Shown here one piece after another: positions 1 to 9,430 of a stretch of DNA of 64,000 bases. Numbering within the stretch: the first letter of the stretch is position 1; the number at the start of each line of letters is the position of its first letter. The notes beneath the pieces are model-generated. The model had not been told where the DNA came from. It searched no databases and saw only the letters and a program-made list of their open reading frames with translations. The DNA is from Symbiodinium natans (Eukaryota; Sar; Dinophyceae; Suessiales; Symbiodiniaceae): the NCBI GenBank assembly GCA_905221605.1, contig CAJNDS010002288.1, positions 310,001 to 374,000 on the forward strand. Reading direction: 5' to 3'. Position numbers and translations under genes: made by a program.

Positions 1-125
1 GGGGGTTTCTAAGGGATACTTGGGAATAGAAGTTATTTTTGGGTACTACAATTGCTAAGAAACCGCCAAAGCCAACATTTTTGCCAGGGTTCCAAGTTCA
101 GTACAGGTTTAGGGTTTGAAGAATT

Positions 126-195
126 GACCCTAGACCCCAAACCCTAAACTCCCAAACTCTACACCCTAAACTCCCAAACCCTAAACCCTAAACCC
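126..195 (-). repeat. CCCTAAA telomere-like array (degenerate)
   Basis: Imperfect CCCTAAA/CCCAAAC units on the + strand. First of many interstitial telomere-type arrays; it lies left of an island and faces a TTTAGGG array on the other side. Confidence 0.9.
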
Positions 196-201
196 GATTC
201 T

Positions 202-294
202 CAAATCCTCTCGACAGGCTACCACTGCAGCACCACCACGGGAATCGACGCCCCTAGGGATGCTTTTGGACATGGGCCTCTCGGCACTCTCCAC
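202..294 (+). other. Island between facing telomere-like arrays
   Basis: About 90 bp of GC-rich, non-repeat sequence between a CCCTAAA and a TTTAGGG array. One + frame stays open after an AG at the left side, but no motif is recognised. Placed here because identical layouts elsewhere in the window hold clear exons. Confidence 0.25.
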
Positions 295-295
295 A

Positions 296-390
296 GGGTT
301 TAGGGTTTAGGGTTTAGGGTTTCGGGTTTAGGGTTTAGGGTTCAGGGTTTAGGGTTTAGGGTTTAGGGTTTAGGGTTTAGGGTTTAGGGG
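296..390 (+). repeat. TTTAGGG telomere-like array
   Basis: About 13 near-perfect TTTAGGG units. Confidence 0.95.
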
Positions 391-1281
391 GTTTGCTTGA
401 AAAAGGTTCATGGTTACAAGTAAGGTTAGAAGTAGGGTATGGGCCACTCTACCCTTCCTTCGGGTTCTTTCACCCTGTGGGGGATATGCAAGACCCCGCT
501 CGAAGCAAAAGGGCTCCCGTTCAGAGAGTGGGAGGAGGGAGGGGGATGGAAAAGGGTGACCAGCGATTTTGCTATAATGACAAGAATGATAGCAACAGTA
601 ATGATAAGAATGCGATTGTTGATGATAAACAATCATGTGAGTAACAAGTACCAGGGTAAACAATAAGAAGACGAAGACGAAGAAGACTAAGAAGAATAAG
701 AAGAATAAGAATAATAATGACATCGTGACCCTCGCCAGGCTCGAAGTTGCCTTCGCTTTCGAGGCCTCGCAACTTCTAGGTGAGGATGTGCTCCACTGTG
801 GTTCGCCATCCTGACGACAATCGGAGCCTCGTGTCTTTTTCGTGCTTCGCACGTGCTGACACTATTTGGGCCTGCATATATGAGGATGATGACAGAAAGT
901 CAAAGTGAGAGACAGCGACAGAGAGAGAGAGAGAGAGAGAGAGTGGAGGGGATGAAGAAATACGAAACAAAGACAGACAGACAGACAGAGAGTGAAAGAA
1001 AGGGAAGGACATAAAGAAAAGATTGACAGAGAAAGATATAAATATAGAAGCACACACAGAGAGAGGGAGCTCAACACAATCATGCTCGTCCCAAAACCCT
1101 AAACCTTAGTAGCTCATCCCAGTGCACACCAGTGGGTCGTTCTTAGGAATGAGATGTAGAAGCCCCCTAAGTCCCCACAACCCGAGTCACCTGCTTACCC
1201 AATTCCTCTAACCCTTGCAGCCTACCCACTGGAGGTCTAGGGTCCAGGGTGGAGGGTTTAGTTGCATATGCCCCCACCCCC
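391..1281. other. Spacer with purine-rich simple sequence
   Basis: No supported gene. Holds an AAG/GAA-rich tract (about 660-720), a (GA)11 tract at 921-942 and a general GA-rich stretch to 1075. The open frames here are low-complexity. Confidence 0.7.
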
Positions 1282-1495
1282 CTTAAACCTCAAACCCTAA
1301 ACCCTAAACCCCTGACCCCCTAAACCCCAAACCCTAAACCACTAAACCCTGAAACCCCAAACCCTAAACCCTAACCCTAAACCCCCAAACCCCTAAACCC
1401 TAAACCCCAAACCTAAACTCCTAAACCCTAAACCCTAAACCCCTAAACCCCTAAACCCCAAACCCTAAACCCTAAGCCCTAAACCCTAAACCCCT
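1282..1495 (-). repeat. CCCTAAA/CCCCTAAA array
   Basis: About 28 units, mixed heptamer and octamer. Confidence 0.95.
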
Positions 1496-1593
1496 GTTTG
1501 CGGAAACACCCCTCATGAGGCTACGATGCCGGTGCTGCCGCCGCCGCGCTGCGCCGGACAGATGGCGATCTGGAGGCCTGCAGTTTGAGTTAG
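1496..1593 (+). other. Island between facing arrays
   Basis: GC-rich stretch rich in CCG/GCC codons, bounded left by CCCTAAA and right by TTTAGGG. Open in more than one + frame; no motif recognised. Possible exon only by analogy. Confidence 0.25.
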
Positions 1594-1667
1594 TGTTTAG
1601 GGAGTGGGGTTTAGGGTTTAGGGTTTAGGGATTAGGGTTTGGGGTTTAGGGTTTAGGGCTTAGGGTT
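1594..1667 (+). repeat. TTTAGGG array (degenerate)
   Basis: About 10 units with single-base variants. Confidence 0.9.
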
Positions 1668-1973
1668 GCTGGGAAAGTCAGGGTTTGGGGTTTGGTGTGG
1701 GGCTGTGTGTCATCTCGGCTTAGGGTTTCAAGGCTCGGGACTTGAGTTCGGGATTAGGGATTGGGGTTTAGGGTGTCCCTGGACACTACTCCCTAAACCC
1801 TATTCCTTGTTGGGCTTAGGCTTAGGGTGTAGAGCCCGGAAGCCAGAATTCTGGGCTGTTGGACTGTTGCCTTCAGTCGGGGTTTGGTTCTGAGTCTGTA
1901 TTGCCGGGAGGTGTACAGAATGTCGAAATCTGACCCATTACCCAACATCCCAAACCTCGTCTTCCAAGCTGCC

Positions 1974-2123
1974 TACTTGGAGGGTCAGGGTACTTGGAAC
2001 CCAATTACAAGTGTAGTTAAGACCCACTTATAAGCCCCTTAAGCACCCTAAACCCTATAGGGTTATAATTGGGTTACAAGTGCAGTTAGGATTGGGCTTC
2101 TAAGTACCCTGAACCTCCAAGTA
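1974..2123. mobile_element. MITE family A, copy 1 (150 bp)
   Basis: Starts TACTTGGAGGGTCAGGGTAC and ends with its inverted partner GTACCCTGAACCTCCAAGTA. The interior carries AAGCCCCTTAAG and ATTGGGTTA blocks shared with copies at 2459, 16401, 56613, 61948 and 62384. No coding capacity, which fits a non-autonomous DNA element. Confidence 0.75.
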
Positions 2124-2275
2124 TAACCCTACAAACCTCCAAACCTATAACCCTATAAGCCTATAGCCCTATGGCCTACAACCCTAAACCCCCTGAAGAA
2201 AAGGGCTGCGGGTCGTCTGAAGTTTTTTTTAGGTTGAAGGGTACCCGAAACCCTAAACCCTAAACCCTAGTAGCC

Positions 2276-2333
2276 TTATAATTGGGTTATAGGTACAGTC
2301 ATACTTGTTACTAAGTACCCTGAACCTCCAAGT
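2276..2333. mobile_element. MITE family A, right half
   Basis: Carries the ATTGGGTTA block and the ACCTCCAAGT end, without the left half. Confidence 0.55.
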
Positions 2334-2458
2334 TATTCTACTATTTGCTGAAGAACCCCCGAGATTGAAAGACAACAATCCCTATCTATATTATCTATAT
2401 GGCTATTTTTTTTAAATTTGGGTCCTTTTTTGGCTACCCTACATAAGAGGGGCCGCCT

Positions 2459-2595
2459 TAATTGGAGGTTCAGGGTACTTATGAACAGTGTACTTATAGC
2501 CCACTTACAAGCCCCTTAAGTACCCTAATATGGTTATATGTGCAGTTATAAGTACAGTTATAATTGGGTTACTAAGTGCTATGAACCTCCAAGTA
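2459..2595. mobile_element. MITE family A, copy 2
   Basis: Left end TTGGAGGTTCAGGGTACTTA, right end ATGAACCTCCAAGTA. It is followed at once by an extra right end (CCTGAACCTCCAAGTA, to about 2618), so two ends lie in tandem. Confidence 0.7.
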
Positions 2596-2719
2596 TTCTA
2601 CCCTGAACCTCCAAGTATTGATCCTCGTGAACTTCAATCGACCCCCCCCCCCCCCTCACGGCCTTGCGCAGGCGGCCTTGCAGTTACTCCTGGAGGCTTG
2701 GACGCTAAGCCCGAAGCCC

Positions 2720-2788
2720 TGAACCCCTAAACCTAAACCCTAAACCCTAAACCCCAAACCCCAAACCCTAAACCCTAAACCCTAAAAC
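2720..2788 (-). repeat. CCCTAAA array
   Basis: About nine units with CCCCAAA variants. A short poly-C run lies upstream (about 2642-2656). Confidence 0.9.
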
Positions 2789-3606
2789 CTAGCTGGTGCA
2801 CAGGGATAAGTTAGGGTGCAGGGTGTGGGGCTTAGGCCGCCCAGGGAAGTGAGAAGCGTCGTGCGCGTGTGTTAGGTGCAGCGCTTGGGGCTCTAGGATT
2901 TCCACGCGCAAAGCCCCAAATCTCACATAATGATTACAAATAACATTAGTATATATATATATATAGATGTGTATAAGGGCCCGCTGGCATCTCCAAGACA
3001 AGGCAGGCTCTGAAACTCCAGCCCCTAGACCTAAACCCAACTTCCCCACCCTGCTCAAAAGCCGGCGCACCCGGCAGTCCTCTAAGCCTTGAGCCCACAA
3101 CCTCTGAACCCTCACGGCTCTAAGCCCCAAAAGGGTAAACCCTACATAGAGTACACCCAAAACCCCTAAACCCCCTCTACCCGAACCCGGAATCCCAAAC
3201 CCTCAAGATCCCATGGCCTCACTCACATCCAGGGCAGCAACGTGTGAAAAGCTCCGGGCATTGCTTGGCAAGCACGGACGTATCAACATAAACGCATGCA
3301 TGCAGAGTCGATGCTGCCACGCTCCGCATTCCTCACGAGTTTGACGTCTCTGAACTTAATTTTTTCACCGCAAACAGGCTTAAATGTTAAAGGTCCGGGT
3401 ATTAGAAGAGCTAGAGATTTAAAAATACCTTTTTTCTGTCACAACCGAGGGAAACTTCGAAGTCTCAATCGATCCAACTGTGGCAGTAGGCCTAGATGTA
3501 GAGCTTGTCAGCTTAAATTTACACCGCGAGGAACCAGCCCCTGCCAGCCCTTTGACTGGCATTGCAACGGCCATTCATGGGCTTCGGCTCAATCGTGTTC
3601 GAGGGC
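2789..3606. other. Spacer, no supported gene
   Basis: Mixed sequence with a (TA)n tract at about 2950-2966. A + frame from 3296 to 3625 is open for 109 codons but runs into the next telomere array and has no recognised motif; not called. Confidence 0.6.
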
Positions 3607-3692
3607 GCTAAACCCTGAACCCTAAACCCGAAACCCTAACCCTAAACCCTAAACCCTAAACCCTAAACCCTAAACCCTAAACCCTAAACCCC
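3607..3692 (-). repeat. CCCTAAA array
   Basis: About 12 units, nearly pure. Confidence 0.95.
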
Positions 3693-3779
3693 AATTGAAG
3701 GCATCATCTCCAAGCCGGGCGGCACAGCCTCCTGCTGCGCCGGCCCACGCCTGCCGTGGGAAGAGACTTTACTGGCTTC
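3693..3779 (+). other. Island between facing arrays
   Basis: GC-rich, open in two + frames, no motif. Same CCCTAAA - island - TTTAGGG layout as the recognised exons. Confidence 0.3.
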
Positions 3780-3846
3780 AGGGTTTAGGGTATAGGGTTC
3801 AGGGTTTAGGGTTTAGGGTTCAGGGTTTAGGGTTTAGGGTTTAGGG
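3780..3846 (+). repeat. TTTAGGG array
   Basis: About nine units with TTCAGGG variants. Confidence 0.9.
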
Positions 3847-4164
3847 CTTCAGGATTCCAAGGGGGCTTGTAGGGTCTTGGTGGGTTTGGGGTTTGGGTTC
3901 GTGGCTTGTGGTTTGCATGGTTTGCGTTTGGGACCTAGGTTCGTAGGGTTTGTGTAGGGCTTTCGGGATTTTGTTGCAGGGTTGGGGTGCAGAGGTTTGT
4001 TTGCATCTTTGTTGGGTGGAGAGAGGGGGGCAGGGGTGGATTGGGGAAGCAGCCCCCAGAAAGCATGTTTGATCAAGAACCGCAGGGGCTGAGGGTTTTT
4101 CAGGTTGCAAGTCTTCACGCCTTTCGAGTAGCTCAATGTTGGGAACTAGGGGTTGTGGGATATC
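3847..4164. other. Spacer, no supported gene
   Basis: Runs of GGTTTG/GGTTC-like degenerate telomere words, then mixed sequence. Open frames read as degenerate repeat. Confidence 0.6.
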
Positions 4165-4256
4165 TTGGGATGTTCCCCCTTGTGCTAGCATAGCAGCCCT
4201 GGATTATATTGGAGGGTACTGCTATGAAGGACTGTTAGTAGAAGGGGGAACATCCA
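4165..4256. mobile_element. MITE family E, copy 1
   Basis: Left end GGGATGTTCCCCCTTGTGCT is matched inverted by GTTAGTAGAAGGGGGAACAT at the right. Shares ACTGTTAG / GGGGGAACATCC with copies at about 28312, 44236 and 55743. Confidence 0.65.
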
Positions 4257-4369
4257 AAGGGATATTCCGAAGAAGATGCTGCCTGACGTCACCGAGTCTC
4301 CTGCCATAGGATTCATTCACGACCTTGTGCTCCCAGAAGGCGTTAGGGTTCTTAGGGTTTTTGTGGGCG

Positions 4370-4412
4370 TTCAGTGTGTTTGGTGTGTTTAGGGTGTTTG
4401 GGGTGTTTGGGG
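4370..4412. repeat. GTGTTTGGG-type short tandem repeat
   Basis: About five imperfect 8-9 bp units (GGTGTTTGG), probably a drifted telomere-like array. Confidence 0.5.
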
Positions 4413-4454
4413 TGCTTAGGCTTCCACTCCTTGCCTCTGTGCGGCTCACCTCAG

Positions 4455-4524
4455 GCCACAGCCTCAAGAGCATGAGGAGTACGGCACGTGCGCAATCTGC
4501 GGCTCGCCCCGGAGGGAATGGAAT
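4455..4524 (+). CDS. Exon-like fragment with CxxC zinc-binding motif
   Basis: After CCTCAG|G the + frame from 4456 reads ...EHEEYGTCAICGSPRREWN with no stop, then runs into a CCCTAAA array at 4525. TCAICG looks like the first Cys pair of a RING or related zinc finger; on its own this is weak. The acceptor is canonical. No GT donor follows closely; the next exon-like edge would be AGG|GA at 4515, a GA donor of the kind reported in dinoflagellates. A second zinc-binding fragment lies at 7648, but inferred phases do not prove that they join. Confidence 0.4.
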
Positions 4525-4573
4525 AACCCTAAACCCTAAACCCTAAACCCCAAACCCTAAACCCTAAACCCTA
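4525..4573 (-). repeat. CCCTAAA array
   Basis: Seven units. Confidence 0.95.
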
Positions 4574-4822
4574 AGGTTTATAAGGGCTTAGTTTGGCAGA
4601 TGTTCATGGGCATACGCCGGATTACCTGGATTGCGTCAGAATGTGTCGTGGTTCACTATGGCCTATTGATGACATAGTCTTATTCCAAACCCCGAAGCCC
4701 TAGAAGCGTCAACCCCATAAGCCCTCAACTCAAAAACCCCAAACACCGAAAGCCCGAAAGACAAACTGCCCGAGCCCGATCCTAAACCCTAAACCCGAAA
4801 GCCTAAACCCTAAACCTCCTAG
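4574..4822. other. Spacer ending in a short CCCTAAA array
   Basis: Mixed sequence; degenerate CCCTAAA words at 4783-4816. Confidence 0.6.
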
Positions 4823-4896
4823 GCATGAACCAGCCAGACTCGGAGCGGACGCCTAGGTACAGAGCCGATCCAGCCAAGGGAGGCCTCCTCCAGGGG
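4823..4896 (+). CDS. Exon-like fragment, unknown protein
   Basis: CCTAG|GC at the left. The frame with ATG at 4825 reads MNQPDSERTPRYRADPAKGG and continues to a GT supplied by the following GGGGGTTTAGGG. Charged and without repeats, so coding is plausible. Could be internal rather than initial. No family recognised. Confidence 0.35.
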
Positions 4897-5071
4897 GTTT
4901 AGGGTTTAGGGTTTAGGAGTGCGAAAGCAGGTCTTGAAGCTTGAGGTTTTGGGGTGTGGGGCTTTTCTACCGTGACCTGGCGCAGAGTTTGGGGATTCGG
5001 GTTTAGGGTTTCGGGCTTAGGGTTTGGGGCTAGGGGTTTAGGGTTTAGGGCTTAGGGCTTAGGGTTTAGGG
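4894..5071 (+). repeat. TTTAGGG arrays, two blocks
   Basis: Short block at 4897-4917, then a longer degenerate block at 4995-5071 with TTCGGG and CTTAGGG variants. Confidence 0.85.
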
Positions 5072-5388
5072 AAAGGAGCAGCCTGGGTGTCTGGGAGCTT
5101 TGGGGATTGGGGGGTTGGTCTGCGCGCATACAGGCAGGCTCGGGAGGGATTTGGGGGGCGGGTTCAGGGTTTGTAGGGGGTAGGGTTTAGGGTTGTCCAT
5201 AGTTGTTCAGGTCTTTCATCAAAGTCTGCGTACTTGAACACTTTGCAATGCGACTCGTCATTTCAGCCGTTTGAGTTGCTTCTACAGCTACCTAGGCCCT
5301 TACGAGATTACGTATGTCCCTTACTGGGCGTAGGATGGTTCTACAGTGTCTTTCAGTTTGGGGAAGGATCCTAATGCGAACCCCCAAC
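5072..5388. other. Spacer, no supported gene
   Basis: Mixed sequence without motif. Confidence 0.6.
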
Positions 5389-5490
5389 AGGGAACCCCAA
5401 TGATATAGTAGGAATATAACGTGAATGTAATATAAGAGCCCTGGTAGGTATATTTGATACTATATTCCTACTATATTCTTGGGGTTCCCT
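5389..5490. mobile_element. MITE family D (102 bp hairpin element)
   Basis: Terminal inverted repeats of about 30 bp: AGGGAACCCCAATGATATAG at the left and the complement of AGGGAACCCCAAGAATATAG at the right, with TAGGAATATA continuing inside. Only copy seen here. Confidence 0.7.
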
Positions 5491-5496
5491 AAATCC

Positions 5497-5571
5497 GAAA
5501 CCCCTAAACCCTAAACCGGAAACCCTTATAACCTCTAAACCCTAAACCCCTTAAACCCTAAACCCTAAACT
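5497..5571 (-). repeat. CCCTAAA array
   Basis: About nine units, partly degenerate. Confidence 0.9.
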
Positions 5572-5612
5572 CTATTTGGGTTTCCCTTCTAAGTCCCTTT
5601 ATAGATAGAGAG

Positions 5613-5662
5613 GCGGCGATGCGCTGCCGCGGGGACCACGGCGGTAGTGCGGCCGCACTGTG
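5613..5662 (+). CDS. Exon-like island, Cys/His near its end
   Basis: GAGAG|G at the left and CTGTG|GTATAG at the right. The frame ending ...TAVVRPHCG is open. HCG could be the middle of a RING-type finger lying between the fragments at 4455 and 7648, but the exon phases I infer do not match cleanly, so the link is only a suggestion. Confidence 0.25.
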
Positions 5663-5681
5663 GTATAGGGTTGAATTAGGG

Positions 5682-5751
5682 TTTACGGTTTACGGTTTAC
5701 GGTTTACGGTTTACGGTTTACGGTTTACGGTTTACGGTTTACGGTTTACGG
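5682..5751 (+). repeat. Pure TTTACGG variant array, 10 units
   Basis: Ten perfect TTTACGG heptamers in a row, followed by four TTTAGGG units to about 5782. A homogenised variant of the telomere-like heptamer. Confidence 0.97.
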
Positions 5752-5782
5752 TTTAGGGTTTAGGGTTTAGGGTTTAGGGTTT
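5752..5782 (+). repeat. TTTAGGG array
   Basis: Four units that directly follow the TTTACGG block. Confidence 0.95.
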
Positions 5783-5997
5783 ATGGTTGAGGGCTCATGA
5801 GACCATAGAAGGATCCTAAACGTACTTAACCCAAAGCCGTTCTCTAGAGCAACCGATGTACCAGCACATGGGCGGTTCTGTACATCAGGTCCCAAAAAGC
5901 CTTTATGGGTCCTATAATTTCAGGTTCTTATATCTCATTGAACGGCACCCTTATAGCAAGGACCCTCAAAAGGGGGCTAATTCAGAGAACTGCCCAT

Positions 5998-6042
5998 ACC
6001 CTAAACCCTGAACCCTAAACCCTAAACCCTAAACCATAAACC
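5998..6042 (-). repeat. CCCTAAA array
   Basis: About six units. The spacer 5783-5997 holds no supported gene. Confidence 0.9.
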
Positions 6043-6103
6043 AAAACCCGAACACCCCAACACCGGGGCACATCTCCCGTTTGCAAGGGTCGTGCAGTGT
6101 AAG

Positions 6104-6155
6104 CCCCGGACCCACAAACCCATGCCATGCAAGGCGTCCAGGTGGCTTAAACCAG
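6104..6155 (+). CDS. Exon-like island, unknown
   Basis: Left edge GTAAG|CC, right edge ACCAG|GTCTGG just before the TTTAGGG array. The frame reads PRTHKPMPCKASRWLKP. Short and unproven; placed by layout and splice context. Confidence 0.25.
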
Positions 6156-6160
6156 GTCTG

Positions 6161-6283
6161 GGGTTTAGGGTTTCGGGTTTTAGGGTTTAGGGTTAGGGGT
6201 ATGGGTTTTGGGTTTGGAGTTGAGGGTTTAGGGTTTAGGGTTTAGGGTTTAGGGTTTAGGGTTTAGGGTTTGGGGTTTAGGGT
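6161..6283 (+). repeat. TTTAGGG array
   Basis: About 16 units with variants. Confidence 0.95.
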
Positions 6284-6408
6284 GGACTTTGCCCCCGAAT
6301 CCCTTGAGCTGAGGCTTTCACTATGGCCATGCTCGCTGCTTGGGGGAGTGGGTCAACCACTGCCGGGAAAGAGATCAGGCTCGCGGCATGAGCTGCGCTG
6401 GGGGATTT
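6284..6408. other. Island between two TTTAGGG arrays
   Basis: GC-rich 125 bp, both flanks TTTAGGG. No motif recognised. Confidence 0.3.
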
Positions 6409-6930
6409 AGGGTTCAGGGTTCAGGGGTTTAGGGTTTAGGGGTTTAGGGGTTTAGGGTTAGGGTTTAGGGGTTTAGGGGTTTAGGGGTTTAGGGGTGGGG
6501 GTTTAGGGGTTTAGGGGTTAGGGTTTAGGGGTTGGGGGTTTAGGGGTAGGGGTTTGGGGGTTTAGTGTTTAGGGGTTTAGGGGTTTTTCGGGGTTTAGGG
6601 GTTTGGGGTTTAGGGGTTTTTAGGGGTTTAGGGGTTTAGGGGTTAGTGGTTTTAGGGGTTTAGGGTTTAGGTTTAGGGGTTAGGGGTTAGGGGTTTAGGG
6701 GTTAGGGGTTTGGGCCTTCGGGGTTTAGGGTTAGGGGTTTAGGGGTTTTAGGGGTGGGTGCCCCCGAGGTTTAGGGGGTTTAGGGGTTTAGGGGTCAGGG
6801 GTTCAGGGGTTTAGGGGTTTAGGGGTTTAGGGGTTTAGGGGTTAGGGGTTGAGGGGTTGAGGGTTGAAGGGCAGGTTGAGGGGTTGAGGGGTTTGGGTTT
6901 GGGGGTTTGGGGGTTTAGGGGTTTAGGGGT
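6409..6930 (+). repeat. Long TTTAGGGG octamer array
   Basis: About 520 bp dominated by TTTAGGGG rather than TTTAGGG, with GTTAGGGG and TTGAGGGG variants. The longest telomere-like array in the window. Confidence 0.95.
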
Positions 6931-7550
6931 AGGGAAGGGCTGGCCGGCACAGTGTCGGAGTAGGCCTGTCTTGTAAGTTGCGCCTTAACCTCAAAGACTA
7001 CCAAGAATTCAGCCCCAAAGACCTCCAGCACACTCCATTCCTTGGCCCTAACAGGGCATCCCATGAACCCCTCTTGGCTGTTTTTAAAGGTTTAGGGCCT
7101 ATAATTACCAAAGGCATCCTATGCAGTACCTTTTTGGGTAGTAGTTATACAGGAATCCCCTTGAACGAACCCCAAAAGCAACGCCATGAGAGCCTTCAGG
7201 TAGGGCTCAGGACCCTGAACCCGAACCTTAACTAGCCCAAACTCGAAATCTAAACCAGCCCTGGCCCACAAACCTTAAGACCTTTATTAAGCCCTAAGCC
7301 TTAAGACCCAGTTGGGCCCAGGGCTGTTTCGAGTGCTTAGGGCTTTCAGGGTTTAAAGGGGGTTCTAGGGTGTACAAGGCTTCGAGGCTTTCGAGGGTTC
7401 AGCCGGCTACACTGTGTCAGCGAGTCAACCCGAAGGAGTTGACCCTGTTGTTCGGGCTTCGGGCTTGACATACCTTCATCCTTTCTCGGGGAGCAACCAC
7501 GCCAAGACCCGGAACCAAGGCCCTAAACCTCCGAGACCACGAAACCAATC
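6931..7550. other. Spacer, no supported gene
   Basis: A + frame at 6978-7235 is open but ends in degenerate telomere words and has no motif. Confidence 0.55.
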
Positions 7551-7642
7551 CCTAAACCCGAAACCCGAAACCCTAACCCTAAACTCTAACCCTAAACCCT
7601 AAACCCTAAACCGTAGGCCCTAAACCCTAAACCCTAAAACCC
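7551..7642 (-). repeat. CCCTAAA array
   Basis: About 12 units. Confidence 0.95.
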
Positions 7643-7647
7643 ACCAG

Positions 7648-7728
7648 CCATGCCAAGACCCCCAGCTGCCCCATGTGCCGCTGCCCGCTTCAACTGCGGC
7701 GTCGCACCTTGACCGGCTTAACGCTCGG
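7648..7728 (+). CDS. Exon with RING-finger-like C-terminal Cys pair
   Basis: Follows CACCAG|C. The frame reads HAKTPSCPMCRCPLQLRRRT and stays open into the next array. SCPMCRCPL is the pattern of the last two metal-binding cysteines of RING-type E3 ligases (C-P-x-C-R). The remaining RING residues would have to sit in other exons; a possible first Cys pair lies at 4455. The right edge is uncertain. Inferred role: part of a ubiquitin ligase. Confidence 0.5.
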
Positions 7729-7730
7729 GT

Positions 7731-7823
7731 CTAGGGTTTAGGGTTTTCGGGTTCAGGGTTTGGGGTTTTAGGGTTTCGGGTTTAGGGCTTATAGGGTCTA
7801 GGGTTTAGGGTTCAGGGTTTAGG
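7731..7823 (+). repeat. TTTAGGG array
   Basis: Mixed TTTAGGG/TTTCGGG/TTTTAGGG units. Confidence 0.9.
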
Positions 7824-8639
7824 AGACAAGGTAGGTCAAACATCAAAGCACAACCAGAACCCTGGCCTTTGAGAAGGGTTGCAGGCCTTCGCTTTGGTTT
7901 CAGGCTCATAGCGCTGAAGCAGTGCCCGAGCCGTCGACATAATATAACACCCGAGCCTCTCAAATGCAGCCCAAAACTCCTGGACCTGTTGAGCTCCTTG
8001 GTAGCCCCGGTACTACCTAGCATGGTTCAGTGTTTAGGATACCCCTTTTTTCGGTTCAAGCTTCCCATAAAGGGTAATATGAGGGGGTTCCGAGATTGGG
8101 GGTACCGCATTGGGGTCCTCATTATGAATTATCCTGCTATTTTGGGATCTTATGTGGGGTGTCCCCCATGTTCATAAACCCCGCACATGGTTAGAGCTAC
8201 CAAGACTCAAGCCCACCGAGGACGAATTGAGGAGTTCCTCCGGGACCGCAATCCTGGCGTCCAGTCTACATTTGGTTCATCTAGGGGTCGGGTCTACGGG
8301 AGCAGCCTTACTCCGATGAATCCTATGAATCCTATAGCCCCCCTAAAATCCCTACAAAACCCTATGCTTAGAAATCCTAAACAGTTTAGGGCAGAGTGTG
8401 GGAAGTTTGTGCTTATATGTCAAGTTGTGCGTACATGGTGGGACGTGGTGTCAGGGTAGTTTGGGGGGGGGGGGGGGGACCTTTGTTCTCAAGTAGGTTG
8501 CGGGCGTAGGCCTTGCAAAAGCAAAATCAGGTCAAGGTGTCTGTAGCCGGCCAAGGGTAGTACTCTCTCGGAATGTGCTACAACTTAACGTACCGTAAAG
8601 CCTAAATGTCAAAAACCTAATAACCCTAATTCAAGAGAT
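7824..8639. other. Spacer with poly-G run
   Basis: No supported gene; a G run of about 17 at 8463-8479. Open frames (7869-8177, 8187-8459) lack motifs. Confidence 0.55.
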
Positions 8640-8744
8640 GGAGCCTGAAAGGGGACCCTCAATTCGAGAGCTGCCACATTCCTTCTGGTTGGCCAGATCA
8701 TGCAGACTGCCGAGCCCGCGACCAGCAGGCCAGATGATATGTAG
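8640..8744 (+). CDS. Exon-like island, unknown protein
   Basis: A frame with ATG at 8640 (MEPERGPSIRELPHSFWLAR...) stays open to ATGTAG|GTTTAG, where the telomere array supplies the GT. Protein-like composition, no family recognised. If the GT is used the exon ends at 8744. Confidence 0.35.
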
Positions 8745-8885
8745 GTTTAGGGTTTAGGGTTTAGGGTTTAGGGTTTAGGGTTTAGGGTTTAGGGTTAGGG
8801 TTTAGGGTTTGGCGTTTGGCGTTTGGCGTTTGGCGTTAGGGTTTAGGGTTTAGGGTTTAGGGTGGTTTAGGGTTTAGGGTTTAGG
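8745..8885 (+). repeat. TTTAGGG array with TTTGGCG sub-array
   Basis: About 18 units; positions about 8810-8836 carry consecutive TTTGGCG variants between pure TTTAGGG blocks. Confidence 0.95.
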
Positions 8886-9021
8886 ATCTACATTCCCCTC
8901 AACCTGAAGGTGTTTAGTGTTTTGGGTTTAGGTCGAGGGTTTAGGGGCAGGTGTCGACAAGACCAGACTGATTTGAGATTGCGTCCTCCGAGCTCAGAGA
9001 GCAGAGTCACAGTGGTAGCAG

Positions 9022-9074
9022 GGTCCAGCTGGCCCTACGCCTGGCCCTGTACGCCCTAGAAACCCGAATCATCA
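9022..9074 (+). CDS. Exon-like fragment, helical, unknown
   Basis: After TAGCAG|G the frame reads VQLALRLALYALETRIIN, then enters a CCCTAAA array. A regular leucine/alanine helix, compatible with a helical-repeat protein. Short and weak. Confidence 0.25.
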
Positions 9075-9154
9075 ACCCTAAACCCTAAACGCTAAACCCT
9101 AAACACTAAACCCTAAACCCTAAACCCTAAACCCTAAACCCTAAACCCTAAACC
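9075..9154 (-). repeat. CCCTAAA array
   Basis: About 11 units with CGCTAAA and CACTAAA variants. Confidence 0.95.
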
Positions 9155-9261
9155 GATGTGTCGGGGACTCGGGCTCAGCTTGCCCCTGTACGCCAGATCC
9201 TCCGCGAAATGGCGGACCGAGTGCGCGACGACGGCACTGACGACTTCCAAGATGTGGATTG
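9155..9261 (+). CDS. Exon, unknown acidic/helical protein
   Basis: About 36 open codons directly after a CCCTAAA array. The frame reads TRAQLAPVRQILREMADRVR and then an acidic DDGTDDFQDVDW. Codon use and amphipathic spacing look like real protein. The donor GTGTAAGG at 9262 is good. The acceptor is unclear because no AG lies at the array border, so the exon may start a few bases inside. No family recognised. Confidence 0.45.
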
Positions 9262-9282
9262 GTGTAAGGCGACCTGGGTTTG

Positions 9283-9430
9283 CGGTTTTAGGGTTGTTAG
9301 GTTTTAGGGTTTACGGTTTTAGGGTTGTTAGGGTTTAGGGTTTTGGGGTTCGGGGTTTAGGGTTGGGGGGGCGTTTAGGGTTTGGGGTTTCGGGTTTGGG
9401 GGTTGGGAGTTTGGGGCGTAGGGTTTAGAG
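9283..9430 (+). repeat. TTTAGGG array (degenerate)
   Basis: Mixed TTTAGGG, TTTTAGGG, TTTGGGG words. Confidence 0.85.

Noticed and set aside
776-1083. Serine/leucine-rich minus frames
   Set aside because: They translate the GA-rich simple repeat at 900-1075.
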